Assembly: GCF_017357385.1 (NCBI RefSeq)
Contig: NZ_CP071633.1
Coordinates: 496,001-560,000, forward strand
Reading direction: 5' to 3'
Length of the DNA stretch: 64,000 nt
Origin: Rhizobium sp. NZLR1
GTDB lineage: Bacteria; Pseudomonadota; Alphaproteobacteria; Rhizobiales; Rhizobiaceae
The position numbers and the translations under genes were made by a program. Below are positions 34,340 through 43,091 of the stretch, one piece after another; positions within the stretch are counted from its first letter, which is position 1, and every line of letters begins with the position of its first letter. The notes beneath the pieces are model-generated. The model had not been told where the DNA came from. It saw only the letters and a list, made by a program, of their open reading frames with translations, and did not search any database.

Positions 34340-35044
34340 CTAACGCGACGCCTTCATTGGGACCAGCCGTACAACGAGGCACGCGATGAGGCCGGGCCGG
34401 TCCTGGCGCATGGAGAGCGCGACCCGCGCCCCTTGTCTTTCGGCTGCCGCCTTGGCGATCGCCAGCCCCAAGCCGCTCCCCTCGCTATCGTGAGGGTTGG
34501 CACGGAAGAACCGCTCGAAGACGCGTGTCATGTCGTCCTCGGCGATGCCGGGTCCTGTGTCGCGGATCTCGATCCGTGCTTCTTCTCCGGTGACCTCCAC
34601 CGCGACATCGACGGTTCCACCCGACGGTGTGTACCGCACGGCGTTCTCGACCAAATTGTCGAGGATGATTTCGAAATCCGCAAGCGCGCCGATCGTGACG
34701 GCCTCATCCCGGCGGGTAATGCCAAGATCGATCGACCGGCTGCCAGCGAGCGGGGTCAGGCGTGCGATCGTGTCGACAGCAAGCTGGGCGAGGTCGACCG
34801 GCCGCGGGCTCGGCGCAGGTTCGCGGGCATCGTAATGGGCGAGGCGCAAGAGCTTGTTTACAAGGCTTGTGGACCTGCCGATGCCGGCCTCCAGCTCGGA
34901 CAACCCCTGGGCAAATCGGCCATCGCGGTCGTCGTGCCGAAGGTTGTCGAGCTGAATCTGGAGCGCCGAGAGAGGCGTGCGCAATTCATGGGCCGCATCC
35001 GAAACGAACCGGCGCTGTCGCTCGGCTTGGGGGCGAGCAGCCGC
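34340..35044 (-). pseudogene. C-terminal half of a sensor histidine kinase
   Basis: The frame opens after a stop at 35045-35047 and begins inside the dimerisation domain: RQRRFVSDAAHELRTPLSAL with the phosphorylated histidine. It continues through NLVENAVRYTPSGG, RDTGPGIAEDD and SEGSGLGLAIAKAA. The sensor, membrane and HAMP parts (normally over 200 residues) are absent and no ATG precedes the H-box. A soluble kinase core could be made from a TTG at 34984, but that start lies downstream of the histidine. The orientation is opposite to the orphan response regulator at 30194. Probably a broken gene. Confidence 0.75.
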
Positions 35045-35107
35045 CTAAGACCCTCCTAATTCTACGAGCGTCATATGCCCTTGCTGGTTTGCAAAGGAGT
35101 CTCAGTC

Positions 35108-35680
35108 ATGACCGTTCGTTGTTGGATCGCCGCCGCATTCGCCACGCTGCTGATGGTGGCATCTGGCGCACTTCTTCCAGCCGCGGCGCAGGAAAAACTC
35201 GTTGCGCCTGAAACGAACCCGCCGGGCGACATTCCCGACAACCAAGTCTTTGTGGTTTACACCGCGCCGGATGGGTTCAGCTTGAAAGTGCCAGAGGGAT
35301 GGTCGCGGAAACTGAGCGGCGCCAGCGTTCGGTTCTTCGACAAATACGATGAAATCGACGCTGCGCTGGGGACGGCGAATGCGGCTCCGACGGTTGCCTC
35401 GGTCCGGGCTGGCGAAGTCCCAGAGCTCGAGAAAACCGGGCACGCCGTCAAGGTCACCGCGGTCAAGGCCGTGAAGCTCGTGGCCGGACCGGCTGTTCGC
35501 ATCAGCTACCAGTCGAATTCCGCGGCAAACCCGGTCACGAACAAGCAGATCCGCCTGGAGCACGAGCGTTTCATTCTGTTCAAAGGCGGCAAGACGATCA
35601 CCCTCGATCTGGCTGCGCCGGCCGGCGCGGATAACGTCGACCAGTGGCAGCTGATCTCCAATTCGCTGCAATGGAAGTGA
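35108..35680 (+). CDS. Exported protein of an ABC export cassette
   Basis: A 190-residue protein with the signal peptide IAAAFATLLMVASGALLPAAAQ, cleaved near residue 28. The mature domain includes FVVYTAPDGFSLKVPEGWSR, a PsbP/lipoprotein-like start, and HERFILFKGGKTITLDLAAPAG. The ATG at 35108 has AAAGGAG upstream. It is the first gene of a five-gene rightward unit and ends 4 bases before the first ATPase gene. No family name is certain. It is presumably the periplasmic adaptor or cargo-binding partner of the FtsX-type transporter. Confidence 0.78.
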   Translation: MTVRCWIAAAFATLLMVASGALLPAAAQEKLVAPETNPPGDIPDNQVFVVYTAPDGFSLKVPEGWSRKLSGASVRFFDKYDEIDAALGTANAAPTVASVRAGEVPELEKTGHAVKVTAVKAVKLVAGPAVRISYQSNSAANPVTNKQIRLEHERFILFKGGKTITLDLAAPAGADNVDQWQLISNSLQWK

Positions 35681-35684
35681 ACGC

Positions 35685-36347
35685 ATGACCGTGCTGGAGA
35701 CAACCGAGCTCTACCGTTTCTTTCACACCGGTGACGACGAGGTCGTGGCGCTGCGCGGGGTCACCATGACACTTGAGCGTGGGGAATTCACGGTATTGCG
35801 AGGCCCGTCGGGTAGCGGCAAGTCGACACTGCTTGCCTGTCTTTCCGGCATCGACGAGCCGGATGGCGGCACAGTGTCGATCCTCGGCGAGCGCATGACC
35901 CGGCGCCCGGAACCCGATCGGGCTCGCCTGAGAGCCCGCCATTTCGGCATGCTCATGCAGTCCGCCAATCTGTTCGAGCATTTGACGGTGCGGGCCAACG
36001 TTCGTCTCCAGATGCAGATATCCGGCTCCGACCGGCCTGGCGAAATCGATGGCCTGCTCGGCAATCTCGGCCTCGACGGTCTCGCCGACATGTTGCCCGC
36101 CCATCTTTCGGGCGGCGAAGCGGCGCGAGCCGGACTTGCCGTCGCTCTCGCGGCAAAGCCGTCGATCCTGCTCTGCGACGAGCCGACCGCCGAGGTGGAT
36201 GCAGCAACGGAACAGCGTGTCATCGATCGCCTCATCGACATTTGCCGCGCTGGTACAGCCGTTCTCGTCGTCACCCATAGCAGCGCGCTCGCCGCCCGCG
36301 CCGATCGCATTATCAATATCCGGGACGGACGCATCGCACATGATTAA
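35685..36347 (+). CDS. LolD/MacB-like ABC ATPase 1
   Basis: A 220-residue ATPase. Walker A is LRGPSGSGKSTLL, the Q-loop GMLMQSANLFEH, the signature AHLSGGEAARAGLAVAL, Walker B ILLCDEPTAEVDA, and the switch VVTHSSALA. The signature glycine and serine are intact. It overlaps the second ATPase gene by 8 bases. Two different ATPases beside one large permease suggest a heterodimeric nucleotide-binding pair. Confidence 0.9.
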   Translation: MTVLETTELYRFFHTGDDEVVALRGVTMTLERGEFTVLRGPSGSGKSTLLACLSGIDEPDGGTVSILGERMTRRPEPDRARLRARHFGMLMQSANLFEHLTVRANVRLQMQISGSDRPGEIDGLLGNLGLDGLADMLPAHLSGGEAARAGLAVALAAKPSILLCDEPTAEVDAATEQRVIDRLIDICRAGTAVLVVTHSSALAARADRIINIRDGRIAHD

Positions 36348-37023
36348 GCCATTGGTCATTGCTGCCGATTTGTGGCGCAGCTTTCAGCGCGAGCGGGGGG
36401 TTGTCTCGGCCGTCCAGGGCTGCTCCTTCAGAATTGACGCAGGTGAGACTGTCGCAATCATCGGGCCTTCTGGCTGTGGCAAGACGACACTCTTGAACCT
36501 GATCGCCGGGCTGGATCGCCCAAGCTCCGGCCGAATCGAGTGGCCCGGGCTCGGTCCGCCCGACACGTTGCGCCCGGAGCGGATCGGCGTCGTCTTCCAG
36601 TCGGCAAACCTGATGCCCGCGCTGACTGCTTCCGAGAACGTCGAGTTACCGATCCTTCTTAGCAACGGCGCCGAAGCTGAGGCGCGGGCCCTGGCTGCGC
36701 TTACCGCTTTTGGGGTCGAAGCCCTGTCGGCAAAGCTGCCGGAACAGCTCTCCGGCGGCCAAGCCGAGCGGATCGCCGTAGCCCGGGCCGTAGCGACCAG
36801 TCCGCAACTGATCGTCGCCGACGAGCCGACGGGACAACTCGATCAGGCGGGCGGCGCCATGCTGGTCGACAGGCTCCTCGCCTGGGGTCGGCAGTCGGGG
36901 AGCGCCATCGTCATCGCTACGCATGACGAGCGTGTGGCTGCAAAGATGAACCGCATCTGGCGGATGCGACACGGCAAATTCGAGATTATGGGCGCGAGGA
37001 CCGAATGTACGAGCACTGGTTGA
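36340..37023 (+). CDS. LolD/MacB-like ABC ATPase 2
   Basis: A 227-residue ATPase starting MIKPLVIAADLWR. Walker A is IIGPSGCGKTTLL, the Q-loop GVVFQSANLMPAL, the signature EQLSGGQAERIAVAR, Walker B LIVADEPTGQLDQ, and the switch IATHDERVA. It overlaps the first ATPase gene by 8 bases and the permease gene by 19 bases, so all three are translationally coupled. Function with the FtsX-type permease in lipoprotein handling, export or envelope signalling is inferred from family. Confidence 0.9.
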   Translation: MIKPLVIAADLWRSFQRERGVVSAVQGCSFRIDAGETVAIIGPSGCGKTTLLNLIAGLDRPSSGRIEWPGLGPPDTLRPERIGVVFQSANLMPALTASENVELPILLSNGAEAEARALAALTAFGVEALSAKLPEQLSGGQAERIAVARAVATSPQLIVADEPTGQLDQAGGAMLVDRLLAWGRQSGSAIVIATHDERVAAKMNRIWRMRHGKFEIMGARTECTSTG

Positions 37024-39659
37024 TCGGACTTGTCCGAACCCGTTCGGGTCGCCTTGTCGGCACCATCGGAGGTGTCGCGCTGACCGTTGCCTTCGTCACG
37101 TGTCTGGGTACCTTTTTGCAGTCCAGCGCGGCCGAGATGACCGCGCGATCGATCGCCCAGGTTCCCGTCGACTGGCAGGTCCAGCTACTGCCGGGGGCAG
37201 ATGGTGGCGCGGTCGAGGCCGGAATCCGCTCTGCCGCGCCGGTTGCCGCTTTGCAGCTGGTCGGCTATGCCGACGTGCCCGGCTTCGAGGCGAACACTGG
37301 GGGCACCGTCCAGACCACGGGCGGCGGCACCGTACTCGGCATGGAAGCGAGCTATGTTGGCCAGTTCCCGGCCCAGATCCGGCGCTTGCTCGGATCGGTC
37401 GACGGTGTCCTGGTGGCGCAGCAAACTGCGGCCAACCTGCATATCTCGTTGGGCGATGAAGTCACCATCCACCGCCACCAAGCGCCTGATATCAGCGTGA
37501 CGGTCGCCGGCATCGTCGATTTGCCGAACGCCGATGCGATGTTTCAGGCGATCGGTGTCCCGCCTGGCGCCGCACCACAAGCCCCGCCCGACAACGTTTT
37601 GCTGTTGCCGATGTCTCAGTGGGAGCAGGTGTTCCAGCAGCAAGGCGCCGGCCGGCAGGATACCGTTCGGAGCGAGTTCCACATCAGGCTCGATCATCAC
37701 GACCTGCCATCCGATCCGCTTGCCGCGAGCACATGGGCGACCGAGCGCGGCCAAAATTTCGAGGCCCGCGCCGCCGGTGCGGCGCTGCTTGCAAACAATC
37801 TGGCGGCTCGCCTGGAAGCCGTGCGCGAGGATGCCCTCTATGCGCGGCTGGTCTTCCTGTTCCTTGGCGCCCCAGGGGTCATCCTCGCTGTCCTGCTCAC
37901 ACTTGCCGTCGCAGGCGCCGGACGGGACAGGCGCCGCCGCGACCAAGCGTTGCTGCGGCTGCGCGGAGCGACGGTTGACACTGTTCTTCGCCTTGCCGCG
38001 GTCGAGGCGGCTGTCGCGGGCATCGGCGGCTCGCTACTTGGTATTTTCGTCGGAGCTGTGGCCGGATACCTCATCCTTGGGGTGGCGCTCTTGCGCAGCG
38101 AAGCCGTTGCCCTGCTCGGCACGGTGGTCGTGGCCGGAGTGGCGCTTTCTCTTGCGGCGATCCTGATCCCCACTTGGCGCGACGCTCGCGGCTCGACGGT
38201 TGCCGCCGCACGCCGGTCAATCGGCAAGCACCGGACGCCGCTCTGGAGTCGCGGCTATGTCGACTTGGTGTTGCTCGTGCTAGCCGCCGCGTTCTACTGG
38301 CGGTCGGCGGCGAGCGGATACCAAGTCGTCCTTGCCCCGGAGGGCGTGGCAGCGACGGCGGTCGACTACACGTCCTTCCTGCCTCCTGTCCTCCTATGGA
38401 GCGGGTTGGCGCTGCTTGCCGTGCGGCTGGTCGGGGCCGGGCTGCAGCACGGCCGGTCGGTCATCGCCAGAGGCCTGCGACCTGTCGCCGGTTCTCTCGC
38501 GGATGTCATCGCCGCGACCTTCGGGCGGCAGGGCCCGCGGCTGACCGCTGGCGTAGGCCTTGCAGCGCTTGCCTTCGCTTTCGCGGCATCGACCGCAATC
38601 TTCAACGCGACCTACGAGGCTCAGGCCCGGATCGACGCCGAGCTCACCAATGGCGCCGACGTCACCGTTACGGGCACACCCGCCGAGCCCGCATCCAAGG
38701 CATTCGATCGTCTTTCCAAGCTGCCGGGGGTGCTGGCCGCCCAGCCGATGCAACATCGATACGCTTACGTTGGAACGGACCTTCAGGATCTCTATGGTAT
38801 CGATCCGGCGCGCATCGGGTCAGCCACAGCGATGTCCGATGCCTATTTCGCCAATGGCGACGCCGGGGCGACGCTCGCCGATCTCGCACGAACATCCGAT
38901 GGCGTGCTCGTATCGCAGGAGACCGTGAACGATTATCAGCTCAGTCGCGGCGACAGCATCAATCTTCGTCTGCAAAACGCGGCTGATCACCAATACCACA
39001 TCGTGCCTTTTCACATCGTAGGCGTGGTGCGCGAATTCCCCACGGCGCCCAGGGATTCGTTTCTGGTCGCCAACGCAGCTTACATTGCGCAACAGACCGG
39101 TTCCGCGGGAAGCGAGATTGTCCTGATCCGATCGAACGGCGATCCGGCCCGGGTCGTCCGAACTGTCCGAAGCGCGATCGCGGATCTGCCAGCGCTCAAG
39201 GTCAGTCAGATTGGTGATGCCGTTGCTTTGATCGGATCGAGCCTCACAGCGATCGACCTCGCCGGTTTGACGCGGCTTGAGCTGATCTTCGCGTTGGTCA
39301 TGCTTGCCGTCTCGGGCGGACTGGTCCTGGGGCTAGGGCTGGCCGACCGGGAACGCTCTTTCGCCATCCTCGTCGCGCTTGGTGCCAAGCCGCGGCAGCT
39401 TGGCGCCTTTGTTTGGAGCGAAGCTGGATTGGTAGTCGGCGGCGGCATGCTTCTCGGCCTCTCGGCCGGAGCGCTCATAGCCCATGTGCTCGTCAAGCTG
39501 CTGACTGGGGTATTCGACCCGCCACCCGAGTCGCTTTCGTTGCCCTGGGGCTATTTCGCTGCCCTCGTCCTCACCGCGACCAGCGCCGCTCTGCTGGCCG
39601 CGACGAGCGAGGCGATGCGCAGCGGGGCACACGTCACCGAGAAGTTGAGAGGCGAATAA
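37005..39659 (+). CDS. FtsX-like ABC permease (eight or more transmembrane helices)
   Basis: An 884-residue permease with duplicated FtsX/MacB domains. The N-terminal helix is GRLVGTIGGVALTVAFVTCLG, followed by a periplasmic domain (about 30-270). A central membrane block has VFLFLGAPGVILAVLLTLAVAG and LAAVEAAVAGIGGSLLGIFVGA. A second periplasmic domain follows (about 540-740), then the C-terminal block with LERIFALVMLAVSGG-like and SEAGLVVGGGMLLGLSAGALIA segments. This matches large lipoprotein-release or antimicrobial-peptide-efflux permeases. It completes the exporter with the two ATPases and the exported protein upstream. Confidence 0.9.
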   Translation: MYEHWLIGLVRTRSGRLVGTIGGVALTVAFVTCLGTFLQSSAAEMTARSIAQVPVDWQVQLLPGADGGAVEAGIRSAAPVAALQLVGYADVPGFEANTGGTVQTTGGGTVLGMEASYVGQFPAQIRRLLGSVDGVLVAQQTAANLHISLGDEVTIHRHQAPDISVTVAGIVDLPNADAMFQAIGVPPGAAPQAPPDNVLLLPMSQWEQVFQQQGAGRQDTVRSEFHIRLDHHDLPSDPLAASTWATERGQNFEARAAGAALLANNLAARLEAVREDALYARLVFLFLGAPGVILAVLLTLAVAGAGRDRRRRDQALLRLRGATVDTVLRLAAVEAAVAGIGGSLLGIFVGAVAGYLILGVALLRSEAVALLGTVVVAGVALSLAAILIPTWRDARGSTVAAARRSIGKHRTPLWSRGYVDLVLLVLAAAFYWRSAASGYQVVLAPEGVAATAVDYTSFLPPVLLWSGLALLAVRLVGAGLQHGRSVIARGLRPVAGSLADVIAATFGRQGPRLTAGVGLAALAFAFAASTAIFNATYEAQARIDAELTNGADVTVTGTPAEPASKAFDRLSKLPGVLAAQPMQHRYAYVGTDLQDLYGIDPARIGSATAMSDAYFANGDAGATLADLARTSDGVLVSQETVNDYQLSRGDSINLRLQNAADHQYHIVPFHIVGVVREFPTAPRDSFLVANAAYIAQQTGSAGSEIVLIRSNGDPARVVRTVRSAIADLPALKVSQIGDAVALIGSSLTAIDLAGLTRLELIFALVMLAVSGGLVLGLGLADRERSFAILVALGAKPRQLGAFVWSEAGLVVGGGMLLGLSAGALIAHVLVKLLTGVFDPPPESLSLPWGYFAALVLTATSAALLAATSEAMRSGAHVTEKLRGE

Positions 39660-39732
39660 GCATCGGCCGCGCCGGCGCTGCCTTGCGAAAAATTCTACAG
39701 ATTGGGGGCAGAAACCATGAAAGGAGAAAGAA

Positions 39733-39984
39733 ATGAAACCACAAATGCTTATGGCCGCAATACTGGCGCTGGCACCGATGGGCACGGCACTCGCTGCCCA
39801 GACGTCCGGCATGATCACCGCGATCAGCAAGAAGGCCGATACGATCACGTTGTCGGACGGCAAGAACTATACCCTGCCCGAAGGGATCGAGGATACCAAA
39901 CTCCGCGTCGGCGAGAAGGTTCAGCTAACCTTCGCGATCAAAGGCGGCAAGGCGGTCGTCTCTCACCTGACCCCGGAGAAGTGA
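39733..39984 (+). CDS. DUF1344 family small exported protein
   Basis: An 83-residue protein with signal peptide MLMAAILALAPMGTALAAQ and a mature domain SGMITAISKKADTITLSDGK, then YTLPEGIEDTKLRVGEKVQL. This is the DUF1344 family, small periplasmic proteins frequent in Rhizobiales, with an OB-like beta pattern. A GAAAGGAG site precedes it, and it lies 73 bases after the FtsX-like gene, before a strong terminator. It probably belongs to the same unit. Confidence 0.85.
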   Translation: MKPQMLMAAILALAPMGTALAAQTSGMITAISKKADTITLSDGKNYTLPEGIEDTKLRVGEKVQLTFAIKGGKAVVSHLTPEK

Positions 39985-39989
39985 GGCTT

Positions 39990-40023
39990 GCGGGGGCCGG
40001 CGGCACCGCCGGCCCCCGCTTTT
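39990..40023 (+). terminator. Intrinsic terminator of the export cassette
   Basis: A GC-rich stem, GCGGGGGCCGGCGG at 39990-40003 with its complement at 40006-40019, is followed by TTTT. It lies 6 bases after the DUF1344 stop and ends the five-gene unit. Confidence 0.85.
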
Positions 40024-40228
40024 GTACGCGATTGCGACCGATTGCTTACGTGTCAGGACCCACACCGGCATCGGCTCTAATTCTCCGCTAATAGTATCTG
40101 CGTAGTCATTGCCGGACAATGCAAACGCCAATGGCTAGACGGAGAGTGCGCCGGCGGCAGCGAGGGGCAGCCGACCACCCCGAAGCCGATGCAGGCGTGA
40201 CGCGTTCCAGAATTTAGGGGATTTTTGA

Positions 40229-40618
40229 ATGAGACAGATCTTTCTCGCCATCGCGCTCATTATTGCTCCGGTGGCGGCTTTCACGGGTTTTGAACTCTAT
40301 GCCAACAATGCGCCCGCCAAAACGGCAGACCTCGGTGATCTCTCATCGTTCAAGACCATCGTTGCCGACGTTCAGGCCCTCGCTGCCAAGGGTGATCTGA
40401 CATCGGCCGCAAAGCGGATCACGGACTACGAGACCGCATGGGATCAGGCCGAGAGCGCAATCCGTCCGCTGAATCCGAACGACTGGAACAGCATCGACGC
40501 TGCCTCCGATGCTGCGCTCAAGGCGCTACGCCAATCGGCCCCGTCGGCCGACAACGTCAACAAGACGCTCGCCACCCTTATGGCGGTTCTCAATCATCCG
40601 GCCCAGCCATCTCAGTAG
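40229..40618 (+). CDS. Small exported hypothetical protein
   Basis: A 129-residue protein starting MRQIFLAIALIIAPVAAF, a hydrophobic N-terminus acting as signal peptide or anchor. The mature part is helical (FKTIVADVQALAAKGDLTSA, RITDYETAWDQAESAIRP, DNVNKTLATLMAVLNHP). I recall similar small proteins next to COG4705 genes in rhizobia but know no function. It starts 200 bases after the terminator and ends 79 bases before the COG4705 gene. Confidence 0.75.
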   Translation: MRQIFLAIALIIAPVAAFTGFELYANNAPAKTADLGDLSSFKTIVADVQALAAKGDLTSAAKRITDYETAWDQAESAIRPLNPNDWNSIDAASDAALKALRQSAPSADNVNKTLATLMAVLNHPAQPSQ

Positions 40619-40697
40619 GCCGACGCGAACCGTTGTTCCGCGCCCTTCGCGCCGCTCAACCGCGAGACGTTTCATCGCCCATTCAAGGATACTCGCC

Positions 40698-41543
40698 ATG
40701 CCCGCTACGACAGAAACCGCGAAAGCTGTTGTCTACAATCGCGTTCCCCGCGTCACGGCCGACTTTTGGCTCATCAAACTGATGGCCGTTACCATGGGCG
40801 AAACGGCGGCCGATTATCTCAACATGCAAATGGGCTTGGGACTGACGGCGACATCGCTGATCATGTCAGCAATTCTCGCCGGCGCACTGGTTTGGCAATT
40901 TGCCCAGAAGAAGTATGTTCCTGCCGCCTATTGGCTTTCGGTGGTGCTCATCAGCATCGTTGGCACATTGATTACCGACAACCTGGTCGACAACTTCAAT
41001 GTACCGCTGCTGGATACGACCATCGCATTCTCGATCGCCTTGGCGCTGACTTTCCTACTCTGGTTCCAGACAGAGCGTACGCTTTCGATCCACTCCATAT
41101 TCACCAATCGACGCGAGGCCTTCTATTGGCTCGCTATCCTGTTCACCTTTGCGCTCGGCACTGCGGCGGGCGATCTGGTCGCCGAGAAGTTCGCGCTTGG
41201 ATATTTGGCGACCGGCATCCTGTTCGGGATGATCATCTTGTCGCTCAGCATCGGCTATTTCTTCCTGGGTCTCAACCCGATACTCGGCTTCTGGCTGGTC
41301 TACATCCTGACCAGGCCCCTGGGAGCTTCGTTCGGCGATCTGATGTCTCAGCCCGCGCAATATGGCGGCCTCGGCCTCGGCACGATCATAACGAGTGCAA
41401 TCTTTCTCGCCGCGATCGTCACGATCGTCGCCTTCATGAGCCTGCGGCACGGAGGTGACGAATTGGTCGTCGTCGGTCAAGATGGGGAGCTGCTGGCGGT
41501 GGGTGAGGGCAAAAAGCTGATTGCCGCCAACGACGGACTCTGA
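40698..41543 (+). CDS. COG4705 family membrane protein
   Basis: A 281-residue protein with about eight hydrophobic segments. It has the family pattern DFWLIKLMAVTMGETAADYL near the N-terminus and the repeated FYWLAILFTFALGTAAGDL. It also has YFFLGLNPILGFWLVYILTRPLGASFGDL, read as overlapping motifs. The repeats suggest internal duplication. COG4705 members are uncharacterised and have been noted in Mn- or metal-related contexts. The C-terminal hydrophilic tail is VVVGQDGELLAVGEGKKLI. The ATG at 40698 is preceded by AAGGA. Confidence 0.82.
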   Translation: MPATTETAKAVVYNRVPRVTADFWLIKLMAVTMGETAADYLNMQMGLGLTATSLIMSAILAGALVWQFAQKKYVPAAYWLSVVLISIVGTLITDNLVDNFNVPLLDTTIAFSIALALTFLLWFQTERTLSIHSIFTNRREAFYWLAILFTFALGTAAGDLVAEKFALGYLATGILFGMIILSLSIGYFFLGLNPILGFWLVYILTRPLGASFGDLMSQPAQYGGLGLGTIITSAIFLAAIVTIVAFMSLRHGGDELVVVGQDGELLAVGEGKKLIAANDGL

Positions 41544-41719
41544 AGCGGTCGACAGCGCACTTTGGGACATCACCGGCCCGCGGCGACATTCCTTGCTGGC
41601 GCCGCTTTCGTGGCTGTCACAATCCGAGCGCAGGTGGAGATCCAACCAATATCCAAGCGTCAGTTGACTAGCCGAGATTGATGTCTTCGGGGCTGCAAGG
41701 GTTGAACTGGAGTGTGACA

Positions 41720-42271
41720 ATGTATGGACTCGACGTAGCTGTAACTCGTGCCATTAATGGATTGGCGGGACATAGCGCTGCGATCGACTACTTGATGGTC
41801 TGGATCTCCGGTATCGGCGTCCCGGTCATGGTGATGGCGGTAGCCCTGCAATGGTGGCGCGGGTCTGACAGGCCGCATATACGGCATGTCATCGTGGCGG
41901 CAGGCTTCTCGTTCTTGCTGGGACTCGGCCTCAACCAACTCATTCTTCTCTTTATCCACCGGGCTCGTCCCTATGACAGCGGAGTAACAAACCTGCTGAT
42001 CGAACGGAGCGCCGACTTTTCGTTTCCCTCCGATCATGCAACGGCGACCTTTGCGATTGCGGCCGCTTTTCTCCTTCACGGCGCCCGACGCTCCGGATTT
42101 GCCTTCCTTGCGGCGGCGTGCTTTGTCACCTTCTCCCGCATTTACATCGGGACCCACTACGCCAGCGACGTCTTCGGCGGAGCACTGACCGGTGTCATCG
42201 CAGCACTCATGGTCCTTGCAATATATCGCGAAGGCACCAAAGCTGACCGCCTGATCACTCGAATCTTTTAG
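41720..42271 (+). CDS. PAP2 family membrane phosphatase
   Basis: A 183-residue membrane phosphatase starting MYGLDVAVTRAINGL after GGAG. The three PAP2 motifs are LFIHRARPYD (KxxxxxxRP-type), FPSDHATATF (PSGH-type, with D for G) and SRIYIGTHYASDV (SRxxxxxHxxxD). BcrC/UppP-like enzymes with this layout dephosphorylate undecaprenyl pyrophosphate or related lipid phosphates at the periplasmic face. It lies 10 bases before the DedA domain gene and is likely co-transcribed. Confidence 0.88.
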   Translation: MYGLDVAVTRAINGLAGHSAAIDYLMVWISGIGVPVMVMAVALQWWRGSDRPHIRHVIVAAGFSFLLGLGLNQLILLFIHRARPYDSGVTNLLIERSADFSFPSDHATATFAIAAAFLLHGARRSGFAFLAAACFVTFSRIYIGTHYASDVFGGALTGVIAALMVLAIYREGTKADRLITRIF

Positions 42272-42281
42272 GTTACCGGCA

Positions 42282-43091
42282 ATGCTCGCGGGGTTTCTCT
42301 CATCGGTGATCCATTGGCTGAGCGCGCATTCCCATATTGCCTACATTGCAGTGTTCCTGCTTGCACTCTCCGAGTCGATCCCAATCATGGGCGTCGTTGT
42401 CCCCGGCACGGCGGTCATAATTGCCTTAAGTGCGCTAGTGCCGAATGGCGTTCTCCTCCTCTGGCCCTTGATGGCCGCAGCGACTTTTGGCGCGATCGTC
42501 GGAGACGGCTTATCATTCTGGCTCGGCCACCGATACCATCGCGAGATTCTCTGCCTCTGGCCGCTAAAGCGATACCCGGAGCTGATCGAGCGTAGCGAAG
42601 CCTTCTTCAAGCGGCACGGTGACAAGAGCGTGTTTATCGCCCGTTTTGCGCCTGGTGTTCGAGCATTCATCCCGCTTCTCGCGGGCATGCTCGGGATGCC
42701 CGTCAGGCGGTTCTATGCGGTCAACATCACTTCGGCCCTGGTGTGGGCACCGTCACACATTCTACCGGGCGTTCTCGTCGGTGTAACGTTCGGTGCTCTG
42801 GGCTCGGCAGCAAGGCCGTTGGCAATCCTTTTAGTCATTCTGCTCGCAACGGGTTGGGTGACGTGGCGTCTTGGGCGGTGGGTATTAAGGCGAGGTTTTC
42901 CCCTTCTGGAGGTTCTCGTCACAGAGGCACGAAGGTGGTCTGAGACCCGCAACACGTGGCTCAGCCGCCGTGTCGGCGACATGCTCCGATCCGGCGCGCC
43001 CGGAAGCGTGGGTTCTCGCCATCATGCTTGGCTTACTCGGCGGGGCCGCCTGGTTGTTCCTCGGCATTCTCGAAGATGTGGTCAATGGTGA
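42282..43091 (+). CDS. DedA family domain (5' part of a frameshifted DedA-PAP2-LssY gene)
   Basis: Codons 1 to about 215 encode a DedA/SNARE-associated domain: YIAVFLLALSESIPIMGVVVPGT, FGAIVGDGLSFWLGHRYHRE and FIARFAPGVRAFIPLLAGMLGM, each matching undecaprenyl-phosphate/lipid translocases. In intact homologues this domain continues into PAP2 and LssY-C domains in one polypeptide of about 650 residues. Here the frame passes into nonsense after about codon 215 (near 42940-42985) and ends at 43091, while the continuation lies in another frame from 42970. The last 40-odd residues shown by this frame are therefore not native. Confidence 0.8.
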   Translation: MLAGFLSSVIHWLSAHSHIAYIAVFLLALSESIPIMGVVVPGTAVIIALSALVPNGVLLLWPLMAAATFGAIVGDGLSFWLGHRYHREILCLWPLKRYPELIERSEAFFKRHGDKSVFIARFAPGVRAFIPLLAGMLGMPVRRFYAVNITSALVWAPSHILPGVLVGVTFGALGSAARPLAILLVILLATGWVTWRLGRWVLRRGFPLLEVLVTEARRWSETRNTWLSRRVGDMLRSGAPGSVGSRHHAWLTRRGRLVVPRHSRRCGQW

